The translations under genes were made by a program, and so were the position numbers. A model generated the notes under the pieces. That model did not search any database, was not told the DNA's origin, and was given only the letters and a program-made list of their open reading frames with translations. Shown piece by piece: positions 45,988 to 55,165 of a stretch of DNA of 64,000 bases. Numbering within the stretch: the stretch's first letter is position 1; each line of letters starts with the position of its first letter. This DNA comes from CAVOGJ01 sp963695405 (lineage in GTDB: Bacteria > Planctomycetota > Planctomycetia > Pirellulales > Pirellulaceae), in assembly GCA_963695405.1 (NCBI GenBank), contig CAVOGJ010000015.1, forward strand, positions 434,001-498,000, written 5' to 3'.

Positions 45988-47262
45988 CTACCGAAACAGC
46001 ATGCCGCAGTATCCTACGACGCGGTCGGTCTGACCCGAGACATCCGCACTGGTGCCGTAGGCGACGCGCGTCGCCGCCCGCAACTTCTTTAATTGCTTGA
46101 GCGCCAAAAGTACAACGACCGCGGGAACTCGGCCGCACATGCTGATCTGATGCTCGTGACACGTCTCATAGACGGCTTGTGGATCGAGCGAGACCAGTGC
46201 TTCCATCGCCAGCGCGTCCAGTCGCCGGTTTTCGGCATCGCTGGCGTAATGGTTCATATCGCTGGAAGTGATGAGCAGGACGTCGGGGTTCTTGGCCAGA
46301 ACTTGGGCCAGTCCCGCGGCGATCTCTTCGCAACGTTCGAAGCTTGCGGCCGACATCGCGATACCGGTCACGGCCGCCTCCGGGGCCAGCCGGTGGATCA
46401 GCGGTAGCAGGACCTCGATACCGTGCTCCTGCGCGTGGGCCGCCGCGTCCAGTTCGAAACCGGGGAGCGCCGCGGCGAGTGCCTGTGCGAGTGGCACGTC
46501 CGCCGCCACCGTTCCGCCGGGAATCGCCCAGGCAGCATACGGGGCGATAGCCATGTCCATGCCGAGCGACGTGTGCTTAGGGCTGAGTACGATCACCGAG
46601 CGTGGTATGGCAATGCGGGCCAGTGTCGCAGCGGCAATCTTGCCAGAAAATCGCCAACCCGCGTGAGGCAGCAGGGCTGCCCGGTAGCGAGCGGGAGCCG
46701 GAACGCTCTCCGGAAAAAGCGTGTCCAGCTGGGCGGCCATTTCCGCTGCCTCGGCCGGATAAAAGGTACCTGCAACCGCCGGACTGCGCACATCCACCAC
46801 GACCACCGGGTTGGGACGATTGACAATCGCTGCGCTATTGCCGGTCGATTGCGTACGAAGGCTGTACACCATTGCCCTCTGCGGGGCACGAATATCGGCT
46901 TGTTCCAGGGCCATTGCGACCAGCTCGTCGGCGGACTTGCCCGGATCGAACATCCAGGCGCTCCGATTTTGCTCGATCACCAAGATCGACCGTTCATTCG
47001 TATCGACACCCTGCAGGTCGGGTGCCTCCGCTCGTCCGTGCATCGCTGGGTCGTACCCGACCGTAATGCCGAAATTTCCCGTGAGTTCCGCAGGTTTAAA
47101 ACTGCCTTGTTTGATATTTTCCGCGACTGCGGTCGCCATCGCGTGTAATGTGGACTGGAGCGGAACCCCCGGACGCAGCGATAGCCGCATGACGTGCACG
47201 GCGCCTCCGGCCACGCCGGGCAAGCTGAGCGCTACGCGCATTGACCATGCCGTCAGGAACAC
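45988..47262 (-). CDS. MEMO-family protein (AmmeMemoRadiSam system), probably the C-terminal part of an AMMECR1-MEMO fusion
   Basis: Residues from about 160 on form a MEMO domain: VRSPAVAGTFYPAEAAEMAA, LLPHAGWRFSGKIAAATLAR, SVIVLSPKHTSLGMDMA, HAQEHGIEVLLPLIHRLAP and ITSSDMNHYASDAENRRLD, with the conserved His, Asp and Cys (ISMCGRVPAVV) positions. The first 150 residues (RLSLRPGVPLQSTLHAMATA and so on) are a separate domain. The frame opens at GTG 47262 inside the AMMECR1 gene. A +1 shift near 47235 would join the two into one protein of about 683 residues (MVNA-VALSLPGVAGGAV). MEMO, AMMECR1 and a radical SAM enzyme form a conserved trio of unknown function; no radical SAM gene is in the window. 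Confidence 0.85.
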   Translation of the reverse strand: MFLTAWSMRVALSLPGVAGGAVHVMRLSLRPGVPLQSTLHAMATAVAENIKQGSFKPAELTGNFGITVGYDPAMHGRAEAPDLQGVDTNERSILVIEQNRSAWMFDPGKSADELVAMALEQADIRAPQRAMVYSLRTQSTGNSAAIVNRPNPVVVVDVRSPAVAGTFYPAEAAEMAAQLDTLFPESVPAPARYRAALLPHAGWRFSGKIAAATLARIAIPRSVIVLSPKHTSLGMDMAIAPYAAWAIPGGTVAADVPLAQALAAALPGFELDAAAHAQEHGIEVLLPLIHRLAPEAAVTGIAMSAASFERCEEIAAGLAQVLAKNPDVLLITSSDMNHYASDAENRRLDALAMEALVSLDPQAVYETCHEHQISMCGRVPAVVVLLALKQLKKLRAATRVAYGTSADVSGQTDRVVGYCGMLFR

Positions 47263-48040
47263 CCGTTATGAAGTAATTCGAGGCCGAGCCTCGCAACGAG
47301 TGATGAATTCCGTCGTAGCAGAATTGAGCGAGCTGTTGAAAATTTTCGCGGCTGAGAATTTCGCCCACCGTGACGCCGCCGCGGGCAATCGCGTCTGCTG
47401 CGATCGGGCCACCAAAGCTGCGACCTTCGAAGCGATACAGTTGGCAATCGCGTGATTTCCAACTCGTTGGTGGCAGTCCGGCCTTCACACAGACGGCCTC
47501 GAGAAATTCTTCCGCCGAATAATTCTGTTCGACCGCCACGGATGGTAGCAGCAAGCCCGACTGCTCACCTAAGGCAATCCGCAAGCCGTGACGCCCGATC
47601 TGCACTTCGTCCCGACGCGCTTCCCCCTGAGCGAGAACGACTTCCAACTGGTAAAGCAACCAACTTTCCAGGTACAAATGAGGGAGCTCACTGGGCGAGA
47701 CAGGTGGCATCCTGACGTCTTCAGTCGCTGTCCGCCGCCCCGCCAGCTCGATAGCCTCGCTCAGGGGTGCGTTGCGTCCCAAGAAACCACAGCAGCCGCG
47801 GAGGCCTCCGGCACGTTTCAGGCTGACAAACGACCCCAGCACCGTCATCTCGCTCGTACCACCGAGGGTAGCGTCGGGCAACTGGGCTTCCCGCTGCTGA
47901 ACGGCAGCGCACACAAATTCGCTGGCGGCCGCGTGAATGGCCGCCTGCTGGGCGGGGGTCAGCTCCGGAATGGCGGCGACCCCGCTGGCCGAGTTTTGCG
48001 GCTCGGAGGACGCGTCAGCAGGGGAAGGCTGCGAGTTCAT
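47096..48040 (-). CDS. AMMECR1-domain protein
   Basis: The AMMECR1 core is clear: MTVLGSFVSLKRAGGLRGCC with the LRGC(x)G signature, the helix PLSEAIELAGRRTATED, then PPVSPSELPHLYLESWLL, the GLRIALGEQSGLLLPSVAVE strand and CQLYRFEGRSFGG. ATG 48040 (MNSQPSPADASSEPQ) is used. The frame is open to 48760, but that part is an arginine-rich shadow of the S18 gene and its leader. After MVNAR near 47235 the frame carries non-conserved Arg-rich sequence to 47096, so the real protein probably continues into the MEMO frame. Confidence 0.85.
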   Translation of the reverse strand: MNSQPSPADASSEPQNSASGVAAIPELTPAQQAAIHAAASEFVCAAVQQREAQLPDATLGGTSEMTVLGSFVSLKRAGGLRGCCGFLGRNAPLSEAIELAGRRTATEDVRMPPVSPSELPHLYLESWLLYQLEVVLAQGEARRDEVQIGRHGLRIALGEQSGLLLPSVAVEQNYSAEEFLEAVCVKAGLPPTSWKSRDCQLYRFEGRSFGGPIAADAIARGGVTVGEILSRENFQQLAQFCYDGIHHSLRGSASNYFITGVPDGMVNARSAQLARRGRRRRARHAAIAASGGSAPVHITRDGDRSRGKYQTRQF

Positions 48041-48313
48041 GACAATTTTGGCCGCAGAGAGGTCGACGAACACGGCGACCGCGCGGTTCGCGGCCCCGTC
48101 GCAGTGAATCCTACCGTTTTTGAACGCACTGCGGCAGGGTCGGCCCGACGTGCGCCCGACGTGCGCCCTCCCGGCGGTGGGCTTCGGAGCCGTTGCTTGC
48201 ACTTGCGACATTGCAAGATTGCGATAGAATATGGGGCTTTCCACGGGCCATGCAGGCGTGTTGCCCCTCATGGGGAATCGATTTTCTAACCACACAGGAT
48301 ACGGGTGACGGTG

Positions 48314-48583
48314 ATGAAGGGACGAGGTCGACCACAAAAGCGAAAGAAAGCAGTGGCGCGGACGCGGGCCGCGAAGAAGGATCCTATTTTCGTGGACGGC
48401 GCCAAACCGCGCCCCATGTACGTCGATTACAAGGATATTGAGCTGCTGAAAAAGCTGGTCAATCGGCACGGACGTATCGTCGGACGAAGAAAATCGGGAT
48501 GCACCGCCGCCAGCCAGCACGCCGTCACCAAGGCGATCAAGCGGGCCCGCTTCATGGCGCTGATGCCGTACGTCGGCAGCTAG
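48314..48583 (+). CDS. rpsR: 30S ribosomal protein S18
   Basis: An 89-residue bS18 protein with a basic N-terminus (MKGRGRPQKRKKAVARTRAA) and the invariant core YVDYKDIELLKKLVNRHGRI followed by GRRKSGCTAASQHAVTKAIK and RARFMALMPYV. It binds 16S rRNA and S6 in the small subunit. It stands alone, without rpsF, ssb or rplI beside it, unlike in most bacteria. A clear terminator follows 66 bases after the stop. Confidence 0.95.
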   Translation: MKGRGRPQKRKKAVARTRAAKKDPIFVDGAKPRPMYVDYKDIELLKKLVNRHGRIVGRRKSGCTAASQHAVTKAIKRARFMALMPYVGS

Positions 48584-48649
48584 GTCAGGCTGTTCTCTAG
48601 TGCACCGCCGCTGTCGCAATGGCTCGTCATTGACAGGCAAAGTTTGTCG

Positions 48650-48684
48650 ACCCGCCCCGTGATTTCGTGGCGGGTTCTTTTTTT
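48650..48684 (+). terminator. Intrinsic terminator after rpsR
   Basis: A 7-bp stem ACCCGCC/GGCGGGT (48650-48656 with 48669-48675) and a 12-base loop, followed directly by a tract with seven T (48678-48684). Confidence 0.88.
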
Positions 48685-48795
48685 GTCGCGATCGCCCATA
48701 ATTTCTGCTGGTGATTTGTCGCGATCGCGGCACGCGTGCGGCGAAGAGAACGACTGTCAAACGACGAACGTGGCCGAGCAGCAGGGAGTCATCTC

Positions 48796-49245
48796 TTGAG
48801 CCGCAAGTTTCAGACGGACCGCCGCGTCGAGTTTCGCGATACCGACGCGGCCGGCATTATGCACTTCTCAGTGTTCTTCAATTACATGGAACAAGTGGAG
48901 CATGAGTTCTGGAGAAGTTTGGGGCTAAGTGTCATGATGCCGGGCGATACCGACGATTATCACGTTAGCTGGCCGCGAGTTTCCGCCAGTTGCGATTACG
49001 TAGCGCCGGCTCACTTTGAGGACGTGCTCGATATCGCCCTGAGCGTCGCGTCCATTGGCAAAAAAAGTGTGCGTTACCGTTTCGAATTCCGCCGAGGACG
49101 GACGCTTGTCGCGACCGGTAGCCTTGTCGGTGTCTGCTGTCGGGTTGCGGTCGGGTCACCTCCCGAGTCGATGCACATTCCCGAGTCTATCCAGCAGGTC
49201 TTGCTGCCGTACCTCGACGATTTCGACCCGCCGATACGTCCCTGA
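48796..49245 (+). CDS. Acyl-CoA thioesterase, YbgC / 4-hydroxybenzoyl-CoA type
   Basis: A 149-residue hot-dog-fold enzyme. VEFRDTDAAGIMHFSVFFNY holds the catalytic aspartate and the turn into the long helix (MEQVEHEFWRSLGL). WPRVSASCDYVAPAHFEDVL and the strand KKSVRYRFEFRRG follow. Start TTG 48796 is chosen because AGGGAG lies 7 bases upstream and the next residues (LSRKFQTDRR) fit the family; the frame opens earlier at 48736. It precedes the ABC ATPase gene by 15 bases, so co-transcription is likely. Confidence 0.87.
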   Translation: MSRKFQTDRRVEFRDTDAAGIMHFSVFFNYMEQVEHEFWRSLGLSVMMPGDTDDYHVSWPRVSASCDYVAPAHFEDVLDIALSVASIGKKSVRYRFEFRRGRTLVATGSLVGVCCRVAVGSPPESMHIPESIQQVLLPYLDDFDPPIRP

Positions 49246-49260
49246 GATTGGAATCGCCGC

Positions 49261-49944
49261 ATGCTCGTTGTCTCGGAAATTGCCCGCGAATACGCGACAC
49301 GGGGTGAACCTCTGGTCGTATTACGTGACATTTCCTTTCAATTATCGGCAGGCGATTCACTCGCCATTCTCGGTCCGAGCGGTTCCGGAAAAAGTACGCT
49401 GCTACATATCTTGGGGACATTGGACCGTCCCACCTCGGGGCGCGTCACGCTCAACGGAGTCAACCCTTTCGATTTGTCTGGGGCCGCGCAGGCGGATTGG
49501 CGCAATGAACATGTCGGTTTTGTCTTCCAGGATCATCATTTGCTACCGCATTTGACGGCACTTGAAAATCTTCTGATTCCGGCACTGGCTCATGGCAAAG
49601 CAAGCCCGACCATGGTTTCGCGTGCACAGGCGTTGCTGCGGCGGGTCGGTTTGGCGGACCGACGCGACCACCGGCCTCCGGAATTGAGCGGCGGCGAAAG
49701 ACAACGGGTTGCCGTGGCCCGCGCCCTGTTGATGCGGCCAAATCTAGTCCTTGCCGACGAGCCGACGGGGAATCTTGACCAAGCCAATTCGACGTCCATC
49801 ACGGATCTGCTGATGCAATTGAAGCAGGACGATGAGGGCGAACCGCCGATCTTGATTGTAGTTACGCACAGCCATGAGGTCGCCGCGCGCCTGAGCCGAC
49901 GCCTTACCTTGGAGAATGGGCGGCTTGCGGAGGTGGTTTCATGA
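49261..49944 (+). CDS. ABC transporter ATP-binding protein (LolD/MacB class)
   Basis: A 227-residue ATPase. Walker A GPSGSGKST, the class-typical LDRPTSGRVTLNG, FVFQDHHLLPHLTALEN, signature LSGGERQRVAVARAL and Walker B LVLADEPTGNLD are intact. This class drives FtsX-type permeases that move lipoproteins, peptides or perform mechanical work rather than transport. Its TGA overlaps the ATG of the permease (ATGA at 49941-49944). Confidence 0.94.
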   Translation: MLVVSEIAREYATRGEPLVVLRDISFQLSAGDSLAILGPSGSGKSTLLHILGTLDRPTSGRVTLNGVNPFDLSGAAQADWRNEHVGFVFQDHHLLPHLTALENLLIPALAHGKASPTMVSRAQALLRRVGLADRRDHRPPELSGGERQRVAVARALLMRPNLVLADEPTGNLDQANSTSITDLLMQLKQDDEGEPPILIVVTHSHEVAARLSRRLTLENGRLAEVVS

Positions 49945-52900
49945 ATCGCTGGCAATATCTTGTCCGCGGTTTGCGGCACTATTGGCGATCGCATCTCGCG
50001 GTCCTGTTGGCCGTGGCGGTCGCCACGGGCGTTCTGACCGGTGCACTGATCGTGGGGGATTCTGTTCGCGGTAGCCTGCGGGAACTCGCATTGGAACGCT
50101 TGGGTCGCATATCGCACGTCATGGTGGCGAATCGCTTTCTTTCGAAAGCCACCGTCAGTGAACTGATGGCCGATCCCCAGCTGGCAAACGCTACGATCGT
50201 GCCCGCTTGCCTGCTTCCGTCGGTCACCGTCGAACGAACCGAACGGGGCCTGGCCACCGATCGATCTCGGGGTGTTTTCCTGCTTGCTTGCGGACCGGAA
50301 TTTTGGTCGCTCGACGATCGTTCTCATGGTGACCATTCGACCGCTTTCGAAAATTCTGATCTCCGCACCCATGGTTTGACGGGCAATAGCGTGGCAGTCA
50401 ATCAGGCACTCGCGGATGATCTGCGACTGTCCATCGGGGATGAAGTGACGATCCGCCTTCCTTCGGCCAATCAGGTCCCGGCGGATAGTGCCCTCGGACG
50501 GAAGGAAGGTCGTACCGTGGGGCTTACGTCGCTGGTTGTCCGGACGATTGTCCCGAACAAAGGCCTCGCGAAATTCGCACTCCATCCCTCTCAAGCTCAA
50601 GCACGCAATGTTTTTGTGGCGTTGGAGCAACTCCAGTCGGCACTTGATGTGGGTGACGCGGTCAACGCGATTTGCGTCGCTCCGGCCAAGGGACAGCCAG
50701 AAGCAGCATTGGATCGGCCGTTAGCGGCGGCCTTCCGGCCGGATCTGGAGGACTGTGGCCTATCGATTTCGCGTCCCACGATGGTTTATACCGACAGCGA
50801 GTCTGGTCAAGAAACGACGGTCTGGGAGTATTATTTGCTGACCAATGATCGCTTGCTGTGGGACGAACCGACTCGACTTGCCGCGGTGCATGCGCTCGAA
50901 GGAATCGACTTCCAAGAGATGCTGACCTATATGGCCAATGCCATCGAATTAGTCCGCACATCGGAGGAGCACGCCGCATCGGTCCCCCTGCCCTACTCGA
51001 CCATCACGGCGGCTGACAATCATCCGCGGCTGGGGCCATTAACTACGAATGACGGTTCCATTGCGGCGGCACTGGCGCCAGGCGAAATCGCACTCAACCG
51101 TTGGGCGGCGAACCAGTTGTCGGCGCAAGTGGGCGACACCATCCGCATCACTTATTTCTTGCCAGAGACGACGCACGGCACGGCGATTGAGGGGGCCGAG
51201 TCGTTTCGCTTAGCAATGATAACGCCGCTCACGGCACCGGTGCAGCCCTTCCGACGTCGCCGACCTGCCGTCTTTGATCAGCGGCCGACACTCGCCAATG
51301 ACACGCACTTAACACCGACGGTCGAAGGCATCACCGATCAAGATTCGATCGACGATTGGAACCCTCCGTTTCCCTTTGACCAGAGCCGGATTCGTCCCCG
51401 CGACGACGCGTACTGGGATGACTATCGGACCACGCCGAAGGCATTCCTGTCGCTGAGTGACGGGAAACGATTGTGGGGTAGCCGTTTTGGCGACGCGACC
51501 GGTTTTCGGATTCCGCTCCAGGAAGGTGTCGATGAAAACCACTTGCGTGCACGGTTGCGACAGGCACTTGCCGCCGAGTCGGCACAGCTGGGTTTTTCCT
51601 TTCAGCCGATTCGCCGGGATAGCCTGCGGGCGGCGGCCGGCACCACGCCGTTCGCGGCCCTCTTTCTTGGCTTCAGCATGTTCCTGATCGCCGCCGCGTT
51701 GATGCTGATCGGTGTGCTTTTTCGATTGGGAGTCGACTTGCGGGCCCAAGAATTGGGAACCCTACGGGCCACAGGATGGCGGCTGGAACAAGTCAGTCGT
51801 CTGGTTTTGGCCGAAGCAGCGATCGTAGCGACGGCGGGAGTGATTACTGGAATTGCCCTGGCGGTCGGCTATGCCAAGCTGATGATTGCCGGGCTCCGCA
51901 GCTGGTGGCTGGCGGCGATCGTGTCCCCGTTCTTGACCTTGCACGTCCAACCGACCAGTCTCATTATCGGTGGAGGTCTCAGCCTGCTGATGGCCCTGGC
52001 GGTGGTCGCACTCAGTCTCCGCCGCCTGAAGAATTTTACCGTGGTTCAATTGATCCGCGGACAAGCAGACGTTGACGCAGTGACCACTCAGCCACAAGTC
52101 GCACCTCCGGCAGGCGGGGCCATCGATGAAGCCCGAGCGTGGCCAGTTCGGTGGAGGAGTTTATGGAGTTCGCCATGGGCATGCATCGGATTCGCCCTCA
52201 CCGTGGTCCTGTTGTTTGCTTGGGGAACGCAAATGCAGGGTGAAGCGCAAGCGGGACTTTTTTTTGGGACGGGTGCATTATCGCTGGCTGGTCTACTGGC
52301 CTGGTTGTCGGGTCGCCTGCGGGCTGCCGCCTTGATGAACGCCAGCTCGACTCGCTTCGGGCCACTGGAACTTGCCTGGAGGACAGCCTCGCGTCATTCG
52401 CGACGAAGCGTCCTCACGATTGGTCTAATGGCCTCGGCGACGTTTTTGATTGCCTCAATCGCCGCCTTTCGGCTGGCGCCGGCAGTCGCGGGAACAGGTG
52501 GATTCACACTGCTCGCGGAAAGTGATCAACCCATTCATCGCGACTTGTCGGATCGGGAGGTGCAACGTGAACTGTTTGGCCGGCAGTCGGAACAACTGAA
52601 TGATGTCACGATCCGGGCCTTGCGAGTGCGCGCGGGGGACGATGCAAGTTGCCGTAACCTGTATCAAGCCCGACAACCAAGATTGCTGGGCGTTTCTCGG
52701 CAAATGATCGACTACTTTGATCGTCAACCAAATCGCTTTGCACTCTCGACGGAGCAACCTGCCACTGTCGGTGACCAGATCATGGCCAATCCATGGCGAT
52801 GCCTTCAGGATGAGGGCACACGCGAAGTGATCCCTGTGATCCTGGACAAGAATACGGCCTTGTATAGCCTGCATCTGCCAGCCAAGGTGGGGCACGAGTT

Positions 52901-53546
52901 CGAGCTCGACTTTGACCGGCCGCTCCGATTTCGCATCGTCGGATTGTTGGCGAACTCGATCTTTCAAGGGAGTCTCCTGGTCAACGAAGAGGACCTTGTC
53001 CGCATCTTCCCGGAAACGAGTGGCTATCAGATGTTTCTCATCGGTGCAACGGATTCGGCCCGCGCCCTCGCAGCTGGAGAACTGCTCGAGACGCGGTTTC
53101 GCGACGAAGGGTTGGACGCGCAATCGTGCGCGGACCTTCTGACCGATCTGCTTGCCGTGCAGAATACCTACCTTTCGACGTTTCAAATGCTAGGTTCCCT
53201 CGGACTGCTACTGGGCACGTTCGGTCTGGCCGCGGTTCAGTGCCGTAGCGTACTAACACGGGCGGGTGAATTGGCACTCTTGTCCGCCATCGGATTCTCA
53301 GAACGACGGATTCAATGGCAGTTAATTTGGGAGAACAGCTCGCTCTTGCTGGCCGGCTTGGGAATCGGATTGGCCGCCGCGGCTTTGGCGGTCGTGCCAC
53401 ACGTTGTGTACGGCGAAGCCTCGTTTCCCCTCGCCACGGTCGCTGGCTTGTTGGCAATCGTGCTCATCGTCGGACTATTGGCGGGCTGTCTAGCGGCTGC
53501 TCTGGCCCGCCGAGTCGACACCATCTCCGCACTTCGCGCCCAGTAA
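49941..53546 (+). CDS. Very large FtsX-like ABC permease
   Basis: A 1201-residue membrane protein. It has an N-terminal helix (SHLAVLLAVAVATGVLTGAL), a long extracytoplasmic region to about residue 565, a group of three helices with the FtsX signature (FLIAAALMLIGVLFRLGVDL; ELGTLRATGWRLEQVSRLVL), and two helices around 745-800. A second extracytoplasmic region follows at about 845-1070, then the last three helices (TYLSTFQMLGSLGLLLGTFG; LLSAIGFSERRIQWQLIWEN). It resembles two fused LolC/E-like halves (DUF-type putative ABC permease). With the ATPase directly upstream it should work on lipoproteins or another envelope substrate. Confidence 0.9.
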   Translation: MNRWQYLVRGLRHYWRSHLAVLLAVAVATGVLTGALIVGDSVRGSLRELALERLGRISHVMVANRFLSKATVSELMADPQLANATIVPACLLPSVTVERTERGLATDRSRGVFLLACGPEFWSLDDRSHGDHSTAFENSDLRTHGLTGNSVAVNQALADDLRLSIGDEVTIRLPSANQVPADSALGRKEGRTVGLTSLVVRTIVPNKGLAKFALHPSQAQARNVFVALEQLQSALDVGDAVNAICVAPAKGQPEAALDRPLAAAFRPDLEDCGLSISRPTMVYTDSESGQETTVWEYYLLTNDRLLWDEPTRLAAVHALEGIDFQEMLTYMANAIELVRTSEEHAASVPLPYSTITAADNHPRLGPLTTNDGSIAAALAPGEIALNRWAANQLSAQVGDTIRITYFLPETTHGTAIEGAESFRLAMITPLTAPVQPFRRRRPAVFDQRPTLANDTHLTPTVEGITDQDSIDDWNPPFPFDQSRIRPRDDAYWDDYRTTPKAFLSLSDGKRLWGSRFGDATGFRIPLQEGVDENHLRARLRQALAAESAQLGFSFQPIRRDSLRAAAGTTPFAALFLGFSMFLIAAALMLIGVLFRLGVDLRAQELGTLRATGWRLEQVSRLVLAEAAIVATAGVITGIALAVGYAKLMIAGLRSWWLAAIVSPFLTLHVQPTSLIIGGGLSLLMALAVVALSLRRLKNFTVVQLIRGQADVDAVTTQPQVAPPAGGAIDEARAWPVRWRSLWSSPWACIGFALTVVLLFAWGTQMQGEAQAGLFFGTGALSLAGLLAWLSGRLRAAALMNASSTRFGPLELAWRTASRHSRRSVLTIGLMASATFLIASIAAFRLAPAVAGTGGFTLLAESDQPIHRDLSDREVQRELFGRQSEQLNDVTIRALRVRAGDDASCRNLYQARQPRLLGVSRQMIDYFDRQPNRFALSTEQPATVGDQIMANPWRCLQDEGTREVIPVILDKNTALYSLHLPAKVGHEFELDFDRPLRFRIVGLLANSIFQGSLLVNEEDLVRIFPETSGYQMFLIGATDSARALAAGELLETRFRDEGLDAQSCADLLTDLLAVQNTYLSTFQMLGSLGLLLGTFGLAAVQCRSVLTRAGELALLSAIGFSERRIQWQLIWENSSLLLAGLGIGLAAAALAVVPHVVYGEASFPLATVAGLLAIVLIVGLLAGCLAAALARRVDTISALRAQ

Positions 53547-53714
53547 CTAGCGCGTTAATAGGGTATTCAAGACGTCGCCGACCGATGCTCGCGTGTCTGC
53601 CCCTGCTTCCTTTACGAGGCCGGAAGTGACGTCCCTTCCGCCGGCTTGCTTTCTCGCGCTCACCCGACTATTTGAGCCCAGTCACGACCCGCAGGGTGAA
53701 GCCAAGTCGAGTCG

Positions 53715-53738
53715 CCGCTCTCGACCGGTCGAGAGCGG
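53715..53738. promoter_or_regulatory. Perfect 24-bp palindrome
   Basis: CCGCTCTCGACC followed at once by its own reverse complement, without loop or mismatch. It lies in the 323-base gap between the FtsX-like permease and the duplicated transporter, about 130 bases before the latter's start. No T-run follows, so a terminator is unlikely; a dimeric regulator site is possible. Confidence 0.6.
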
Positions 53739-53869
53739 TCCGTTAGACTTCCGGTGGGTTACCGGTTGTCCCCGGGATAGAGGTTCGCTCTGTTTCGGTG
53801 TCCGTGCCATGCCGACCCGCGCTCGAGCGGCCAATCATCTTCACTACTTTTGCTGACGAGATTTGATCC

Positions 53870-55119
53870 ATGTTGCGTCTGCCGGCGGTATTGTTCTTCG
53901 TCGTTCTTACGTTCATCTGTTGGGGTTCGTATGGACCGGTGCTGCATATTGGACAGGAGGCAATGGGACCTGGTCGCTGGCGTCCGTTTATCTGCGTCGG
54001 CATGGCCTACTTTATCGTGGCCGTTGTGGTTCCGATGCTGTTGCTGCAGGCCCGCCGCGAGTCGGGTCGCTGGACCGTGTCAGGGATCGTTTGGTCTCTC
54101 ATCGCGGGAGCAGTGGGCGCGTTGGGCGCTCTCGGCATCATCATCGCATTCGTAAACCACGGAAAACCGGTTTACATCATGCCGATCGTGTTCGGCTGCG
54201 CTCCGGTCGTGAATACCCTGGTGACCATGGGGATGAATCGTTTGCACGAGCCGCCCCCGCTGAGATTTTATCTCGCGGTCCTGCTCGTCGCCCTCGGGGC
54301 AGCCGGCGTGTTTGTCTTCAAGCCACAAGTGTCCGTGCAGCCAACGTCTTCGGAAACCGCTGCCAGGGATCAGGTCGAATTCCCCGGCCAGTTCACTGGG
54401 GGCATGGCCGCCATGGTTCGGGCCCAGGTTGGCGGCGCTCCTGAGGTGGCCGCCGAAACCCAGCCAACAACCGCGAGCGGTGGCTGGTTGGCCGGATTAA
54501 AGGCCTTTCTCGCGATTGGGATGACGGCCGCTTGCTGGGGAGCCTATGGACCGATTCTGCATAAAGGCCAAGCCGGTATGGAAGGCAGTCGCCTGCGGCC
54601 TTTCGTTTGTGTCGGCCTCGCCTATTTCATTATCGCGGTGCTCGTCCCGATGATCATCCTGTCGAGGGCCGATGACGGGTCCCAATTTAATGTGATTGGC
54701 GTCTTCTGGTCGATGTTGGGAGGAGCCGTCGGTGCCATCGGCGCCTTGGGCATCATCATGGCATTCAATTACGGCGGTCGGCCCATTTTTGTCATGCCGC
54801 TTGTGTTCGGCGGGGCCCCCGTGGTGAACACGATCATCAGCATGAGCCAGTCTTATTTAAAGAGCGGCCAGTTCGGGCAGATCACCAGCTGGTTTCTCGG
54901 CAGCCTGATCCTGCTGATTACCGGAGCCGTCTGTGTGCTTATCTTTGCGCGCGCGCGGGACACGCTCCCAAGACGACCCCCTCGTCCGAGCCGATCGACA
55001 AACCGAAATTGGATGATGCGTCGACCGTGTCCAGCGAAAGGCAGGCTCAACCGGCGGCCACGTTCGGAGATAAAAAAACCGAGCTGGAAGACGGTATCGA
55101 ACCGACGACCAAGGATTAA
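53870..55119 (+). CDS. Internally duplicated ten-helix-type membrane transporter, frame broken near 54963
   Basis: About 416 residues. Two homologous halves are obvious. CWGSYGPVLHIGQEAMG and ICVGMAYFIVAVVVPMLLL in the first half match CWGAYGPILHKGQAGMEG and VCVGLAYFIIAVLVPMIIL in the second, and AGAVGALGALGIIIAF matches GGAVGAIGALGIIMAF. Each half has about five helices, which recalls DMT/EamA or glucose-ribose-porter proteins. An Ala/Gly/Gln linker with low complexity joins them. After FARARDT the open frame becomes Arg-rich and runs through to 55372. One G restored near 54963 gives a normal acidic tail ending at TAA 55117-55119. Substrate unknown. Confidence 0.82.
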
Positions 55120-55165
55120 ATTCCTACGACCACGACAGGCCACGCTGGACGTGACGAGTTCATTC

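Noticed and set aside
48041..48760. N-terminal extension of the AMMECR1 frame
   Set aside because: The extra 240 residues are Arg/His-rich and antisense to rpsR, whose protein is clearly conserved; ATG 48040 starts the plausible protein.
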